Positions 1-8,968 of a DNA stretch of 64,000 nt are shown one piece after another. The notes beneath the pieces are model-generated. The model was given only the letters and a program-made list of their open reading frames with translations, was not told the origin of the DNA and searched no databases. Each line of letters starts with the position of its first letter. Within the stretch, counting starts at the first letter, position 1. Source of the DNA: Prochlorococcus marinus str. MIT 1013 (lineage in GTDB: Bacteria; Cyanobacteriota; Cyanobacteriia; PCC-6307; Cyanobiaceae); NCBI RefSeq assembly GCF_027359395.1, contig NZ_CP114778.1, positions 930,001-994,000 on the forward strand, written 5' to 3'. A program made the translations under genes and the position numbers.

Positions 1-40
1 TATTAATCTGCAAGAATATTTCATACTACTTAATATTGCT

Positions 41-640
41 GTGAGAGAAATCTTAATTAGCTTTTCTGTTTGCCTTAGCTGCTTGATGATTGCAGTGATC
101 AGCCAAATCATCTCACCAACTCCAACGAATGCCTTACAAATTGACCAACCAATCCAAGCGGATGTAAGGCAATCCACAAAAACCAGCGAGTCTGTAACTA
201 ATCCATTTGAATTAGACCCAGAAGACCCAAATCCATCATTTTTTACTATGGCTTCAGATAAAACCAGTTCAAGCAACGCTCCTCTCGGAGGAGCGGAGAT
301 AGGAGCATCTCAAGTAACTTCAAGTGGACTAAAAATTACTGAATTAGTTTTAGGTGATGGTCAAGAAGCCACTCCAGGAACAAGTGTCTCAGTAAATTAC
401 AAGGGTACTCTTGATGATGGGAAAGAATTTGACAGTAGTTATGGAAGAGGTCCTTTTGAATTTTCTTTAGGTGCAGGGATGGTGATAAAAGGTTGGGATG
501 AGGGAGTCGCAGGAATGAAAGTTGGAGGTAAAAGAAAATTAGTCATCCCACCAGAATTGGGGTATGGCAGCAGAGGAATAGGTCCAATCCCCCCTAATTC
601 AGTTTTAACTTTTGAAGTGGAATTATTGGGTGTTAAGTGA
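41..640 (+). CDS. FKBP-type peptidyl-prolyl cis-trans isomerase
   Basis: It catalyses cis-trans isomerisation of prolyl bonds and so helps proteins fold. The first 30 or so residues contain a hydrophobic stretch (about 5-26) that looks like a signal peptide or membrane anchor, so the enzyme probably works in the thylakoid lumen or periplasm. A low-complexity linker follows, then a single FKBP domain (about 95-199) with the family signatures [15 protein letters not shown] and [20 protein letters not shown], ending in LTFEVELL. The start is GTG at 41; the window edge is close, so an upstream start cannot be fully excluded. Length of 199 residues suits a secreted cyanobacterial FKBP. Confidence 0.9.
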   Translation: MREILISFSVCLSCLMIAVISQIISPTPTNALQIDQPIQADVRQSTKTSESVTNPFELDPEDPNPSFFTMASDKTSSSNAPLGGAEIGASQVTSSGLKITELVLGDGQEATPGTSVSVNYKGTLDDGKEFDSSYGRGPFEFSLGAGMVIKGWDEGVAGMKVGGKRKLVIPPELGYGSRGIGPIPPNSVLTFEVELLGVK

Positions 641-676
641 ATTTCTTAAATTATTCAGAAAGCTCTAGAAAAAGTT

Positions 677-700
677 ATGGCGTTTGTTGACAAACGCCAT
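677..700. repeat. perfect 10-bp inverted repeat upstream of sodN
   Basis: Arms 677-686 and 691-700 are exactly complementary around a 4-base loop (TTGA). The repeat lies 37 bases after the FKBP stop and 36 bases before the sodN start. It is not followed by a T-run on the plus strand, so it does not look like an ordinary intrinsic terminator for the FKBP gene. It could be an operator, a hairpin in the sodN leader, or a transcript-end stabiliser. Confidence 0.7.
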
Positions 701-735
701 TAATGTAAAAAAAAATGTTCACAAATTATTTTCAG

Positions 736-1206
736 ATGTTGAGCGAAACACTTACATCAATCTTTAACAAGCTTCCAGCAAAATCTGTTCACGCTCACTG
801 TGACGGACCTTGCGGTGTATATGACCCTGCTTCTGCAAGAGTTGCCGCAGAGGCAGTTTTGTCTATGACAAAAAAACTTATTGCTCTAGCGCCAGCTGGT
901 AACGATCAAGCTTCCATTTCAGCCTATAACAACACTTTTTCTCGCTTCGTTGCGATTAAAGAAGAAGAATCACAAAAGACCAAAAAAGAACTGCTAATCC
1001 TCTGGACTGATTACTTCAAGCCTGAACACTTAGCTACATATCCAGATCTTCATGACCCTTTTTGGAAAGCAGCAAAGCTTTGTAGTGCATGCAAGGTAAA
1101 TATCGATCAAACCAAAGCAGAAGAATTATTAGCAGCTGTGCAAAAAATTCACTCTATGTTTTGGTCTTCAAAAGGTAGAAGTGATAGCTGGGTTACCGCA
1201 AGCTGA
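736..1206 (+). CDS. sodN: Nickel superoxide dismutase precursor
   Basis: Disproportionates superoxide using nickel. The nickel-hook motif HCDGPCGVYDP is present; in this family the His, the two Cys and the new amino terminus bind Ni after a leader is removed before that His. The ATG at 736 gives 156 residues with a 20-residue leader, which matches the family. An in-frame ATG at 715 would add seven residues, and neither start has a convincing ribosome site. The end overlaps sodX by 26 bases, as expected for a co-made enzyme and its processing protease. Using nickel avoids an iron demand, a known trait of marine picocyanobacteria. Confidence 0.96.
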   Translation: MLSETLTSIFNKLPAKSVHAHCDGPCGVYDPASARVAAEAVLSMTKKLIALAPAGNDQASISAYNNTFSRFVAIKEEESQKTKKELLILWTDYFKPEHLATYPDLHDPFWKAAKLCSACKVNIDQTKAEELLAAVQKIHSMFWSSKGRSDSWVTAS

Positions 1207-1558
1207 TCAAAGTCTTTTCCAGAAGCCAGACTTATTTACTTTATTTACTTTAATAATCGGTTACCGACAACATTTACGTGTTGTCGGTACTTCAATGGAA
1301 AAAACTCTTAAAGAGGGAGATTTAGTAACATATAAAAAGTTAAACCCAAAAAATATTGACTTAGAGATTGGCGATATCGTCGTTGCCTATCATCCAAAAA
1401 CAAAAAACAAGTTAATAATTAAAAGAATTCATAGGATTTATCAAAACAAATTTGATTTAAGGGGAGACAACTCCTTAGCAAGCACTGACAGTAGAGAGTT
1501 GGGTTTAATTGAATTAGATTTAATCATTGGAAAAGTAGACAAAATCTTCTCTAATTAG
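1181..1558 (+). CDS. sodX: Nickel SOD maturation protease (signal peptidase-like)
   Basis: A small S26/S24-type serine protease expected to cut the SodN leader so that the Ni-binding amino terminus is exposed. Residues VVGTSMEKTL carry the catalytic Ser (about 38) and IIKRIHRI carries the general-base Lys (about 81); RGDNSLASTDSR is the usual third box of the signal peptidase fold. It has no long membrane anchor. The GTG start at 1181 lies inside the end of sodN and has AAAGG five bases upstream, so translation is probably coupled. Length is 125 residues. Confidence 0.9.
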   Translation: MIAGLPQADQSLFQKPDLFTLFTLIIGYRQHLRVVGTSMEKTLKEGDLVTYKKLNPKNIDLEIGDIVVAYHPKTKNKLIIKRIHRIYQNKFDLRGDNSLASTDSRELGLIELDLIIGKVDKIFSN

Positions 1559-1591
1559 ATTTAAGAGATTGGTAGCGATCTTTTCCTTAAT

Positions 1592-2479
1592 TTATAACTT
1601 ACCAATTAACTTTTTAACTCCACATAAAATATCTTCCTGTGACATAAGAGATTCACCAACCAAAACAGCATCAGCCCCATAACTCTTTACTAAATTCAAA
1701 TCCTCACGAGTAAATAAACCTGACTCGCTTACCAAAGTGATAGTATTTTCCTTGATTTGGTTAGCATAATTCTTGGCCAACTTCTTTGTAACTTCAAGAT
1801 CAGTTTTAAAACTCTTTAAATTTCTATTATTAATGCCTATTAATTTAAATATATTAATGTTTAGTACTCTTTCAAGTTCTTCTGAGTTATGAACCTCTAC
1901 TAGTATTGTCAATCCCAAATGTTCTGCAACCTTAGATAAGTATTTTAAATCAGAATCAGTCAGTATTGCGGCTATCAAAAGTGCAGCATCAGCGCCAGCA
2001 GCTCTTGCTTGGTAAAGCTGATAAGGATAAAGAATAAAATCCTTACAGAGGATTGGGATTGTGATTTCCTTTCTAACTTCAACTAAGACATCAAAGCCAC
2101 CTTGAAAAAATTTTTTATCTGTTAAGACTGATATACAGTTAGCACCTCCATCTTGATACATTTTGCCTATCATTCTCGCGTCAAAATCCTCTCTAATTAT
2201 CCCTCTACTTGGACTAGCTTTTTTGATTTCTGAGATTAATGCTGGTTTCGAATTACTATTTCTTAATGCATCTATAAAATTTTTTGTTTCGGGTAAACCC
2301 TTAATCTTTTTCTTTAAATCTTCAAGTGAAACTTTTTTTCTTGCAATCTCAACTTCTAGATGTTTTTCCCAAACAATTTCCTCCAAGATATTTTTAGGTT
2401 TTGAATCTGGGTGAGGGATTGCATACTCTAAATTAGCTACTTTTATACTTGGGTTAGGAGGTCTTCTTCTGATTTCCAT
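1592..2479 (-). CDS. trpC: Indole-3-glycerol phosphate synthase
   Basis: Closes the indole ring in tryptophan synthesis, converting carboxyphenylamino-deoxyribulose phosphate to indole-3-glycerol phosphate. It is a TIM barrel: [12 protein letters not shown] holds the catalytic Lys of strand 1, ILCKDFI the second Lys, and the carboxyl end LVSESGLF and AVLVGESLM forms the phosphate site. The N-terminal 60-residue extension before the barrel is typical of cyanobacterial TrpC. At 295 residues it is a stand-alone enzyme, not fused to TrpF. It converges on sodX with 33 bases between stops. Confidence 0.96.
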   Translation of the reverse strand: MEIRRRPPNPSIKVANLEYAIPHPDSKPKNILEEIVWEKHLEVEIARKKVSLEDLKKKIKGLPETKNFIDALRNSNSKPALISEIKKASPSRGIIREDFDARMIGKMYQDGGANCISVLTDKKFFQGGFDVLVEVRKEITIPILCKDFILYPYQLYQARAAGADAALLIAAILTDSDLKYLSKVAEHLGLTILVEVHNSEELERVLNINIFKLIGINNRNLKSFKTDLEVTKKLAKNYANQIKENTITLVSESGLFTREDLNLVKSYGADAVLVGESLMSQEDILCGVKKLIGKL

Positions 2480-2520
2480 AATTTAAATAATTAATGATCT
2501 ATAAAATAAAATTTGATTTA

Positions 2521-3963
2521 CTACTTCTTTATTTGTAAAGATGCCTGTTTATAGGCAACCTCTACAACTTCGCTTAATGTTGGATGCGTATGAACTTCTT
2601 TTGCTAAATCATTTACTCGTTGTCTTCTAGAAATTGCATTAGAAACCTCTTGTATAAGATCAGCCGCATGTAATCCATAAATATGAGCCCCAAGGACCTC
2701 CCCCGTCTCTTTATTAAAAATCAACTTCATAATTCCATCACTTTCTAATTCAGCCAAAGCCTTAGAGTTCGCTTTAAAATAGCTTCTAACAATTCCAAGT
2801 TCAAAGCCTTCATTTTTCGCTAGATCTTTTGCTTCTTCTTCCGAAAGTCCAACGGAACTTATCTCAGGGTGAGTAAAAGTCGCTGCAGGAATACTTCTGT
2901 AATCAATTTCTATTGCTTTACCTAAAATATTTTCTACGGCAATACTCCCTTGCGCTGCAGCGGTATGGGCCAACATCAACTTACCCGTAACATCTCCCAC
3001 TGCCCATAGATTAGAAACTGGTTTTTCATTTACCAATACTCTCATCTGATCATCAATTGGAATAAAACCTCTCGTTGTTTCAACTCCAACAGATTGTAGA
3101 TTAAGATTTTTAGTCGACGGTACTCGGCCTGTTGCGACCAGAACAGCGTCAACTTGTAACTCCTCAATTACTTCTCGACTCTTAGCATCTGTAAGCTCGA
3201 CCTCGACGGGACAACCTGGCTTAACTTTAGTAGCGAACACTCCAGCTCGAGTTTCAATATCTCTTTTATCAATTAGGTTTCTTGAAGCAATTTTCGTGAT
3301 ATCAGGATCAAAAGTAGGCATTACTTTATCAAGAGCTTCAATCATGGTTACCTCACAACCTAAAGCTGTATAAATATCAGCGAATTCCAAACCTATATAG
3401 CCACTACCAATTATTGCAATCCATCTTGGCAACCACTCTAAATTAATAGCCTCATCACTTGTGAAAACAGTTCGTCCATCAATTTCAATTCCAGGCGGTA
3501 CAAAAGGGTCTGAGCCTGTAGCCAAGATAATATCTCTGGCGGAAAAAATTCTATCAACTCCATTTGTTTCTCTTAAACCGACCTTTTGATTACCTTCTAA
3601 ACGTCCTTCTCCTCTAAGTATCTCAACTCCCGATCTTTCTAATGTTTTAGTTAGATTTTTCCGAATTGTCTCAACTAAATTTTTTGCATGTTCGGCAATT
3701 TTTTTACGTTCAAATCTAACTGGAGCGGAATGTATGCCAAATTCAGAAAGATGAGGAACATTTGCAAGCTCACGAACTTTACCACTGGCTGCTAGTAATG
3801 CTTTAGAAGGGACACAGCCTCTGTTGACACAGGTTCCGCCCATCTCTCTTGATTCGACAATCGCCACTTTCAAACCAGCCTCTGCTGCATGTTTAGCAGC
3901 ATCAAAACCTCCATATCCAGCTCCAACAACAATTAAGTCAAAGTCAAAAGAAATTTCGCTCAC
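2521..3963 (-). CDS. lpdA: Dihydrolipoyl dehydrogenase (E3)
   Basis: A flavoprotein that reoxidises lipoyl groups of the pyruvate dehydrogenase and glycine cleavage complexes with NAD. The FAD-binding GAGYGG is at about 14-19, the redox-active disulfide in GTCVNRGCVPSK uses Cys45 and Cys50, a second GSGYIG marks the NAD fold, and the dimer interface ends with the HTHPTLSE active-site His/Glu motif. The GTG start overlaps the stop of the upstream methyltransferase gene by four bases (GTGA), so the two are probably translated together. Length of 480 residues is normal. Confidence 0.96.
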   Translation of the reverse strand: MSEISFDFDLIVVGAGYGGFDAAKHAAEAGLKVAIVESREMGGTCVNRGCVPSKALLAASGKVRELANVPHLSEFGIHSAPVRFERKKIAEHAKNLVETIRKNLTKTLERSGVEILRGEGRLEGNQKVGLRETNGVDRIFSARDIILATGSDPFVPPGIEIDGRTVFTSDEAINLEWLPRWIAIIGSGYIGLEFADIYTALGCEVTMIEALDKVMPTFDPDITKIASRNLIDKRDIETRAGVFATKVKPGCPVEVELTDAKSREVIEELQVDAVLVATGRVPSTKNLNLQSVGVETTRGFIPIDDQMRVLVNEKPVSNLWAVGDVTGKLMLAHTAAAQGSIAVENILGKAIEIDYRSIPAATFTHPEISSVGLSEEEAKDLAKNEGFELGIVRSYFKANSKALAELESDGIMKLIFNKETGEVLGAHIYGLHAADLIQEVSNAISRRQRVNDLAKEVHTHPTLSEVVEVAYKQASLQIKK

Positions 3964-4796
3964 GGTTTTTTTTGGATACCCTTAACCATTTTTACTCTTT
4001 GTCGCTCCAACAAGAGAGGAACTGCCGCAGATGCCACATTTAGTGAATCAACTAATGAGCTATGAGGCAACGTAACAAAGTCTGAACAACAGGCTTCAAT
4101 TGAAGAATGAACACCTGAGCCTTCATTACCAAGAACCAATACAGTAGGGAGATCCCAGTCTAATTCCCAATAAGGTTTCACTTTCTTATCAGTAATTTTA
4201 TTCGGTGAAATTGTTCCTACTACTTGATAATTATTATCAATTGCAATATTGAGTTTTGAAACAAGCATTTCAATACTTGAAGAGGATGAATCTCCAATCC
4301 GTTCAAAAGGTAAATGAAGAACTGAGCCAGCTGAGGATCGTAAAACCTTTTGATTTAGGGGATCTGCTCCAGAAGCCAACCACATGACTTCATATTCACC
4401 AGCAAGGGCTGATCGAAATAAATTTCCCAAATTGCCAGGATCTTGAATCCTATCTAAAGCTAAAATGTGTTTTGGGGCTTTTACGGGCTTTGGTAAACCT
4501 GGTATTGGGAATATCGCCGCGACACCATCAGGTGTCACTGTTGATAATGATGCTTCTAAAACATTTGTAGTTACAAGGGTTAGCAAAGATCTTGAAGCTA
4601 TTTTTTTTAAAATTTCCTCATGCTCATTACACCATTCAGAAGTTGCAATAACTTCTGTTGGCAAAAAATTTGTTTTCAAAGCCTCTTCTAACAAATGAGA
4701 CCCCTCAAGCAAAAGAGAAGAATGCTCTTCACGTCCAGTTTTTTTCAAAAGACCCCTTAATTTTCTAACCAAAGGGTTTCTTTTACTTGTAATCAA
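3960..4796 (-). CDS. SpoU/TrmH-family RNA 2'-O-methyltransferase
   Basis: Probably methylates a ribose in rRNA or tRNA using S-adenosylmethionine bound in a trefoil knot. The N-terminal part (ITSKRNPLVRKLRGL) is the substrate-binding region of the RlmB/TrmH type. The knot motifs are LDRIQDPGNLGNLFRSA (about 110-126), LVLGNEGSGV and LVDSLNVASAAVPLL. The target base cannot be read from sequence. The start is TTG at 4796, since no Met comes earlier than the conserved N-terminal motif. Confidence 0.9.
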   Translation of the reverse strand: MITSKRNPLVRKLRGLLKKTGREEHSSLLLEGSHLLEEALKTNFLPTEVIATSEWCNEHEEILKKIASRSLLTLVTTNVLEASLSTVTPDGVAAIFPIPGLPKPVKAPKHILALDRIQDPGNLGNLFRSALAGEYEVMWLASGADPLNQKVLRSSAGSVLHLPFERIGDSSSSSIEMLVSKLNIAIDNNYQVVGTISPNKITDKKVKPYWELDWDLPTVLVLGNEGSGVHSSIEACCSDFVTLPHSSLVDSLNVASAAVPLLLERQRVKMVKGIQKKP

Positions 4797-5038
4797 TGGC
4801 GAATATGAATTATTAATTTTCTAACCTCAAATTATTTAAATTTTGAAAAGCAGAACAGTTTCTTGCATTTAAATAAAAACTGAATTTTCTTATTAAATTC
4901 AATAGAAACTATATTAAAATTTTATTCAAACTTTCAACATTATCAATATTTAATTTGAACCCATCAATTTTCACTAAGTTTGACTGGACTATTTTAAATC
5001 CACTTGGCATTATGGCTGGGTAAGCAGTTCGCTCCAAT

Positions 5039-6415
5039 ATGAGTAGTGTGGCGACAATTAAAAGGAATATTATTCCGCCACATCTGGAGGTAAAAGGAGG
5101 GCGTCCGCTTAGTGGAGTTTTAAAAGTTAGTGGGGCAAAAAATTCTTCGCTAGCTTTAATGGCTGCGTCTCTTCTTACGAAAGAAAAACTCCTCATTAAA
5201 AATGTCCCACAACTTACGGACATTGAAGTCATGTCAGAGATTCTCCGTAATTTGGGCGCAAAGTTAACTAAAAAAAATAATTCTATCGAGATTAATTCAG
5301 AGTCAATTCATAACGTTGAATTACCCTATCAATTAGTTCATAGCTTGAGAGCAAGTTTCTTCTGTGTTGGACCCTTACTTACAAGACTTGGAGAAGCAAA
5401 AATTCCTTTACCTGGTGGTTGCAATATTGGAGCAAGACCTATTGATGAACATATCAATGGTCTAAAAGCTTTAGGAGCGGAAGTTGAAGTTATAAATGAT
5501 GTTGTAAAAGCTCAAGTTTCAACCAAAAACAAAAGATTACGTGGAGCAAATATTACTCTTAAATATCCTAGCGTTGGAGCTACGGAAACCATCTTGATGG
5601 CTTCTTGCTTAGCTTTAGGCAAAACAACAATATCGAATCCTGCTAGAGAACCAGAGATCCAGGATCTTGCGAAAATGCTTAATTCAATGGGAGCAAAGGT
5701 TTTTGGAGCTGGAACAAAAAGAATCACAATTATTGGAGTGGAATCTTTAAGCGGGACTTCTCATTGTGTTATCCCCGACAGGATAGAAGCAGGAACATTT
5801 CTTATTGCTGCAGCAATAACACGATCGCCTCTCATTATTGGTCCAGTAATCCCAAATCATTTGAGCGCTGTTATTTCAAAATTACAAGAATGTGGTTGTT
5901 CAATATCTCATCATGGGAATCATCATTTAAAAATTATTCCAAGAGAGGTTTCAGGAGTTGACATAACCACAAGTCCATTTCCTGGCTTTCCAACTGATCT
6001 TCAGGCTCCATTTATGTCATTAATGGCCACAGCTAAAGGTTCAAGCAAAATCAAAGAAAGAGTTTTTGAGAAGAGAATGCAACATGTTTTGGAGCTAAAT
6101 AAAATGGGCGCCTGCATTTATCTAGAAAACAATACTGCTCACATAAAAGGAGTAAAAAAACTTATAGGTTCAAATGTAAAGGGAGGAGATTTACGTTCTT
6201 CTGCTGCCATTATCCTTGCATGTCTCTCTGCTAAAGGAAATAGTATTTTTACGGGCCTCGAGCACTTAGATAGAGGCTATGAAAAGTTAGAAGAAAAATT
6301 AACTAATGCAGGTTCTATTATTTCAAGAAAATTTGATCAAACAACATCTCATAGTTCTTTCTCTAACAAAATAATTAATGAAGACAATATTGATACTCAA
6401 AAAAATGCAGCTTAG
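5039..6415 (+). CDS. murA: UDP-N-acetylglucosamine 1-carboxyvinyltransferase
   Basis: First committed step of peptidoglycan synthesis: transfers enolpyruvate from PEP to UDP-GlcNAc in the cytoplasm. It has the EPSP-synthase-like double domain. The catalytic Cys lies in [16 protein letters not shown] (about residue 123), and [18 protein letters not shown] carries the Lys/Asn substrate-binding pair. Residues [13 protein letters not shown] form the C-terminal domain signature. At 458 residues it is slightly longer than usual, with a polar tail of about 30 residues after GYEKLEEKL. No partner gene overlaps it; tRNA-Leu follows 39 bases later. Confidence 0.96.
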   Translation: MSSVATIKRNIIPPHLEVKGGRPLSGVLKVSGAKNSSLALMAASLLTKEKLLIKNVPQLTDIEVMSEILRNLGAKLTKKNNSIEINSESIHNVELPYQLVHSLRASFFCVGPLLTRLGEAKIPLPGGCNIGARPIDEHINGLKALGAEVEVINDVVKAQVSTKNKRLRGANITLKYPSVGATETILMASCLALGKTTISNPAREPEIQDLAKMLNSMGAKVFGAGTKRITIIGVESLSGTSHCVIPDRIEAGTFLIAAAITRSPLIIGPVIPNHLSAVISKLQECGCSISHHGNHHLKIIPREVSGVDITTSPFPGFPTDLQAPFMSLMATAKGSSKIKERVFEKRMQHVLELNKMGACIYLENNTAHIKGVKKLIGSNVKGGDLRSSAAIILACLSAKGNSIFTGLEHLDRGYEKLEEKLTNAGSIISRKFDQTTSHSSFSNKIINEDNIDTQKNAA

Positions 6416-6454
6416 TTTCATATTTTTGCTAGTTTTGACATAAAATAAGCATAT

Positions 6455-6536
6455 GGGAGCGTGGTGGAATTGGTAGACGCACCGCACTCAAAATGCGGCA
6501 CCTTCGGGTTTGTCGGTTCAAGTCCGACCGCTCCCA
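6455..6536 (+). tRNA. tRNA-Leu (CAA)
   Basis: An 82-base class II tRNA. The acceptor arms GGGAGCG and CGCTCCC pair with discriminator A, the D-arm has TGGTAGACG, the anticodon loop CTCAAAA sits between CCGCA and TGCGG and gives anticodon CAA (reads UUG), and the T-loop is TTCAAGT between TCGG and CCGA-type stems. A variable arm is present, as expected for Leu. CCA is not encoded. Confidence 0.97.
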
Positions 6537-6544
6537 CTTCATTG

Positions 6545-7726
6545 ATGAAAACTTACAATCGTTTTCCCTTAGATCTCAGCAGGGGTAAAGGTTCATGGGT
6601 GTGGGACAAAAAAGGCCGTAAATATCTTGATGCTGTAGCTGGCATTGCAACTTGTTCACTAGGCCACAGTGATAAAGCATTAATCAAATCCTTATCAAAA
6701 CAATTAAGAAGACTTCAACATGTATCTAACCTTTACGAGATACCAGAGCAAGAAGAACTAGCTCAATGGTTAACTTCACAAAGTTTTGCCAAGAGTGCAT
6801 TTTTTTGCAATAGCGGTGCTGAAGCAAATGAAGCTGCAATTAAATTGGCAAGAAAATATGGCCATATTGAACGTAACATCGACAACCCAGTCATTCTTTG
6901 CGCAAAGGAAAGCTTTCACGGAAGAACACTCGCAGCTGTAAGTGCTACGGGGCAACCGAAATACCACAAAGGTTTCGAGCCAATGGTTGAAGGATTTAAG
7001 TTTTTTTCTTATAACGACAGTGAATCTTTTAAAAATCTATTTGATGATTTAGAAAAATCAGGTCCACAAATTGCAGCTGTATTTCTTGAACCTATACAAG
7101 GTGAGGGAGGCATAAATATTGGAAAAAAATCATTTTTTGAGCTCTTAAGAAAAAAATGTTCCCAAAGCAATGTTTTATTAATATTTGACGAAGTCCAAAC
7201 TGGAATGGGAAGGACAGGGACTCTTTGGGGATATGAACAACTGGGTATTGAACCTGATGTTTTCACACTAGCCAAAGGACTTGGTGGAGGTCATGCCATT
7301 GGTGCTCTATTGGTTAATCAATTGGCTGATGTCTTTCAACCCGGTGATCATGCAAGCACTTTTGGAGGAAATCCTTTCGCTTGCAGAGCAGCTCTAACCG
7401 TTGGAAAAGAAATACAAAAAAGAGACCTCCTAAATAAAGTCACCGAGAGAGGGGCTCAATTAAAAGAAGGATTAATTAAACTTTCAAATAAATATTCAGA
7501 CATATTTATTTCCACTAGAGGCGTTGGGCTTATTCAAGGTCTCGTTATAAAAGACAATATCGAAATAACATCTCATGATATTGTCAAATCCGCCTTAGAA
7601 GAGAAACTTCTTCTAGTATCAGCTGGTGTAAAAGTATTAAGAATAGTACCTCCTCTAACTATTACAAAAAAAGAAATCAACGAGCTTTTATCGAGACTAG
7701 ACAAATGTCTGATGAAACTTTCATAG
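6545..7726 (+). CDS. argD: Acetylornithine aminotransferase
   Basis: PLP enzyme of arginine synthesis that transaminates N-acetylglutamate semialdehyde. Class III aminotransferase motifs: FFCNSGAEANEAAIKLARK (pyridoxal phosphate region), ESFHGRTLAA, LIFDEVQTGMGRTG (Asp to the PLP ring) and LAKGLGGG (Schiff-base Lys). The reading frame stays open upstream through tRNA-Leu, but ATG at 6545, nine bases after the tRNA, gives 393 residues starting directly before the conserved PLDLSRGKG motif. It overlaps folC by 22 bases. Confidence 0.96.
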   Translation: MKTYNRFPLDLSRGKGSWVWDKKGRKYLDAVAGIATCSLGHSDKALIKSLSKQLRRLQHVSNLYEIPEQEELAQWLTSQSFAKSAFFCNSGAEANEAAIKLARKYGHIERNIDNPVILCAKESFHGRTLAAVSATGQPKYHKGFEPMVEGFKFFSYNDSESFKNLFDDLEKSGPQIAAVFLEPIQGEGGINIGKKSFFELLRKKCSQSNVLLIFDEVQTGMGRTGTLWGYEQLGIEPDVFTLAKGLGGGHAIGALLVNQLADVFQPGDHASTFGGNPFACRAALTVGKEIQKRDLLNKVTERGAQLKEGLIKLSNKYSDIFISTRGVGLIQGLVIKDNIEITSHDIVKSALEEKLLLVSAGVKVLRIVPPLTITKKEINELLSRLDKCLMKLS

Positions 7727-8952
7727 CTCAATCGAATTTCATTTTTGAAAGCAAGAGCAAAGAATATAAAGATATGAATCTGGGCATAGATCGTATGTCA
7801 TTGGCCATTAATGCCATGGGAGATCCCTGTAAAAAAATACCTGCTATTCACATAGCAGGAACAAATGGGAAAGGCTCTATTGCGGCTTTTATAAATAGTG
7901 TTCTTAGCTTAGTAAATATCAAAACTGGAGTTACCACTTCTCCCCATTTAGTTGATTGGATCGAGAGAATATGTATCAACAAGACTCCAATATCAAAAGA
8001 AGAATTTCAATCATTAAGCCTGTCTCTTACTCCTATTGCAAAAAAATATAGATTGACTCCTTTTGAATGTGTTATTGCGATAGCACTTCAATATTTTACT
8101 TTAAAGGAAGTTGAGCTTCTTATTCTTGAAGTAGGGCTTGGAGGTAGACTTGATGCAACAACCGCGCATCAATATAGACCTATTATTGCATTTGGAGCTA
8201 TTGGGCTTGATCATTGTGAATACTTAGGCAATAATCTAGAAAAGATAGCTATTGAGAAAGCAGCTGTAATAACTACAAAGAGTACTGTCATTACAGCTGC
8301 TCAACATAATATTGTAAAAAGAGTTTTCGAGGAGACTGCTAAGAGGAAACAAGCAGTTATTCATTGGGTAGATCCAATCTCATCAGACTGGGAACTCGGT
8401 CTATCAGGCTCAATACAGAAAGAAAATGCAGCTGTAGCCAAAAGGGTTATTGAATCCTTAAAAAATATTGGATGGAATATTTCTGAAGGACAAATTCGAG
8501 AAGGCTTATCTCTTGCTAAATGGCCTGGAAGACTTCAAACAACAAAATGGGAAGGGATGCCCATAGTTGTTGATGGTGCACATAATCCTCATGCGGCTAA
8601 GCAATTATCAAATGAAAGAGACGCATGGACTGATCAAGAAAGTGGAATTATTTGGATACTAGGGATTCAAATAAGAAAAGACTTGAGAAGCATTTTGCGT
8701 AAGCTAATTAGAGAAAAAGATGTAGCTTGGATAGTTCCTGTCCCAGGCCAAAAAAGCTGGTCAAAAGATAAAGTTTTAAGTTTTTGCCCTGAATATAAAG
8801 ACCAAATCAAAGAAGCACTTAGTGTAGAAGAAGTTTTATCAACACTTAAAAAACAACATAGATGGCCATCTCCACCACCTGTCATTTCAGGATCGCTATA
8901 TTTAATAGGTGATCTTTTTCAAAGAAAAATATTGACAAGTTATATTGTTTAA
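7705..8952 (+). CDS. folC: Folylpolyglutamate synthase / dihydrofolate synthase
   Basis: Adds glutamate to dihydropteroate and to folates. A Mur-ligase-type fold: the P-loop HIAGTNGKGSIAAF is at about 47-60, LEVGLGGRLDATT is the Mg/omega-loop motif, GLDHCEYLGNNLE follows, and the C-terminal domain begins at VVDGAHNPHA. The ATG at 7705 lies 22 bases inside argD, suggesting coupled translation although the pathways are unrelated. Length of 415 residues is normal. The stop is 16 bases from the convergent FAD-oxidase gene. Confidence 0.95.
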   Translation: MSDETFIAQSNFIFESKSKEYKDMNLGIDRMSLAINAMGDPCKKIPAIHIAGTNGKGSIAAFINSVLSLVNIKTGVTTSPHLVDWIERICINKTPISKEEFQSLSLSLTPIAKKYRLTPFECVIAIALQYFTLKEVELLILEVGLGGRLDATTAHQYRPIIAFGAIGLDHCEYLGNNLEKIAIEKAAVITTKSTVITAAQHNIVKRVFEETAKRKQAVIHWVDPISSDWELGLSGSIQKENAAVAKRVIESLKNIGWNISEGQIREGLSLAKWPGRLQTTKWEGMPIVVDGAHNPHAAKQLSNERDAWTDQESGIIWILGIQIRKDLRSILRKLIREKDVAWIVPVPGQKSWSKDKVLSFCPEYKDQIKEALSVEEVLSTLKKQHRWPSPPPVISGSLYLIGDLFQRKILTSYIV

Positions 8953-8968
8953 AAATAGAGAAATCAAA

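Noticed and set aside
4909-5232. 107-codon minus-strand frame opposite murA
   Set aside because: It overlaps the clearly real murA start and has no recognised motif.
6461-6544. Upstream extension of argD
   Set aside because: It runs through tRNA-Leu; ATG 6545 fits the conserved protein start.
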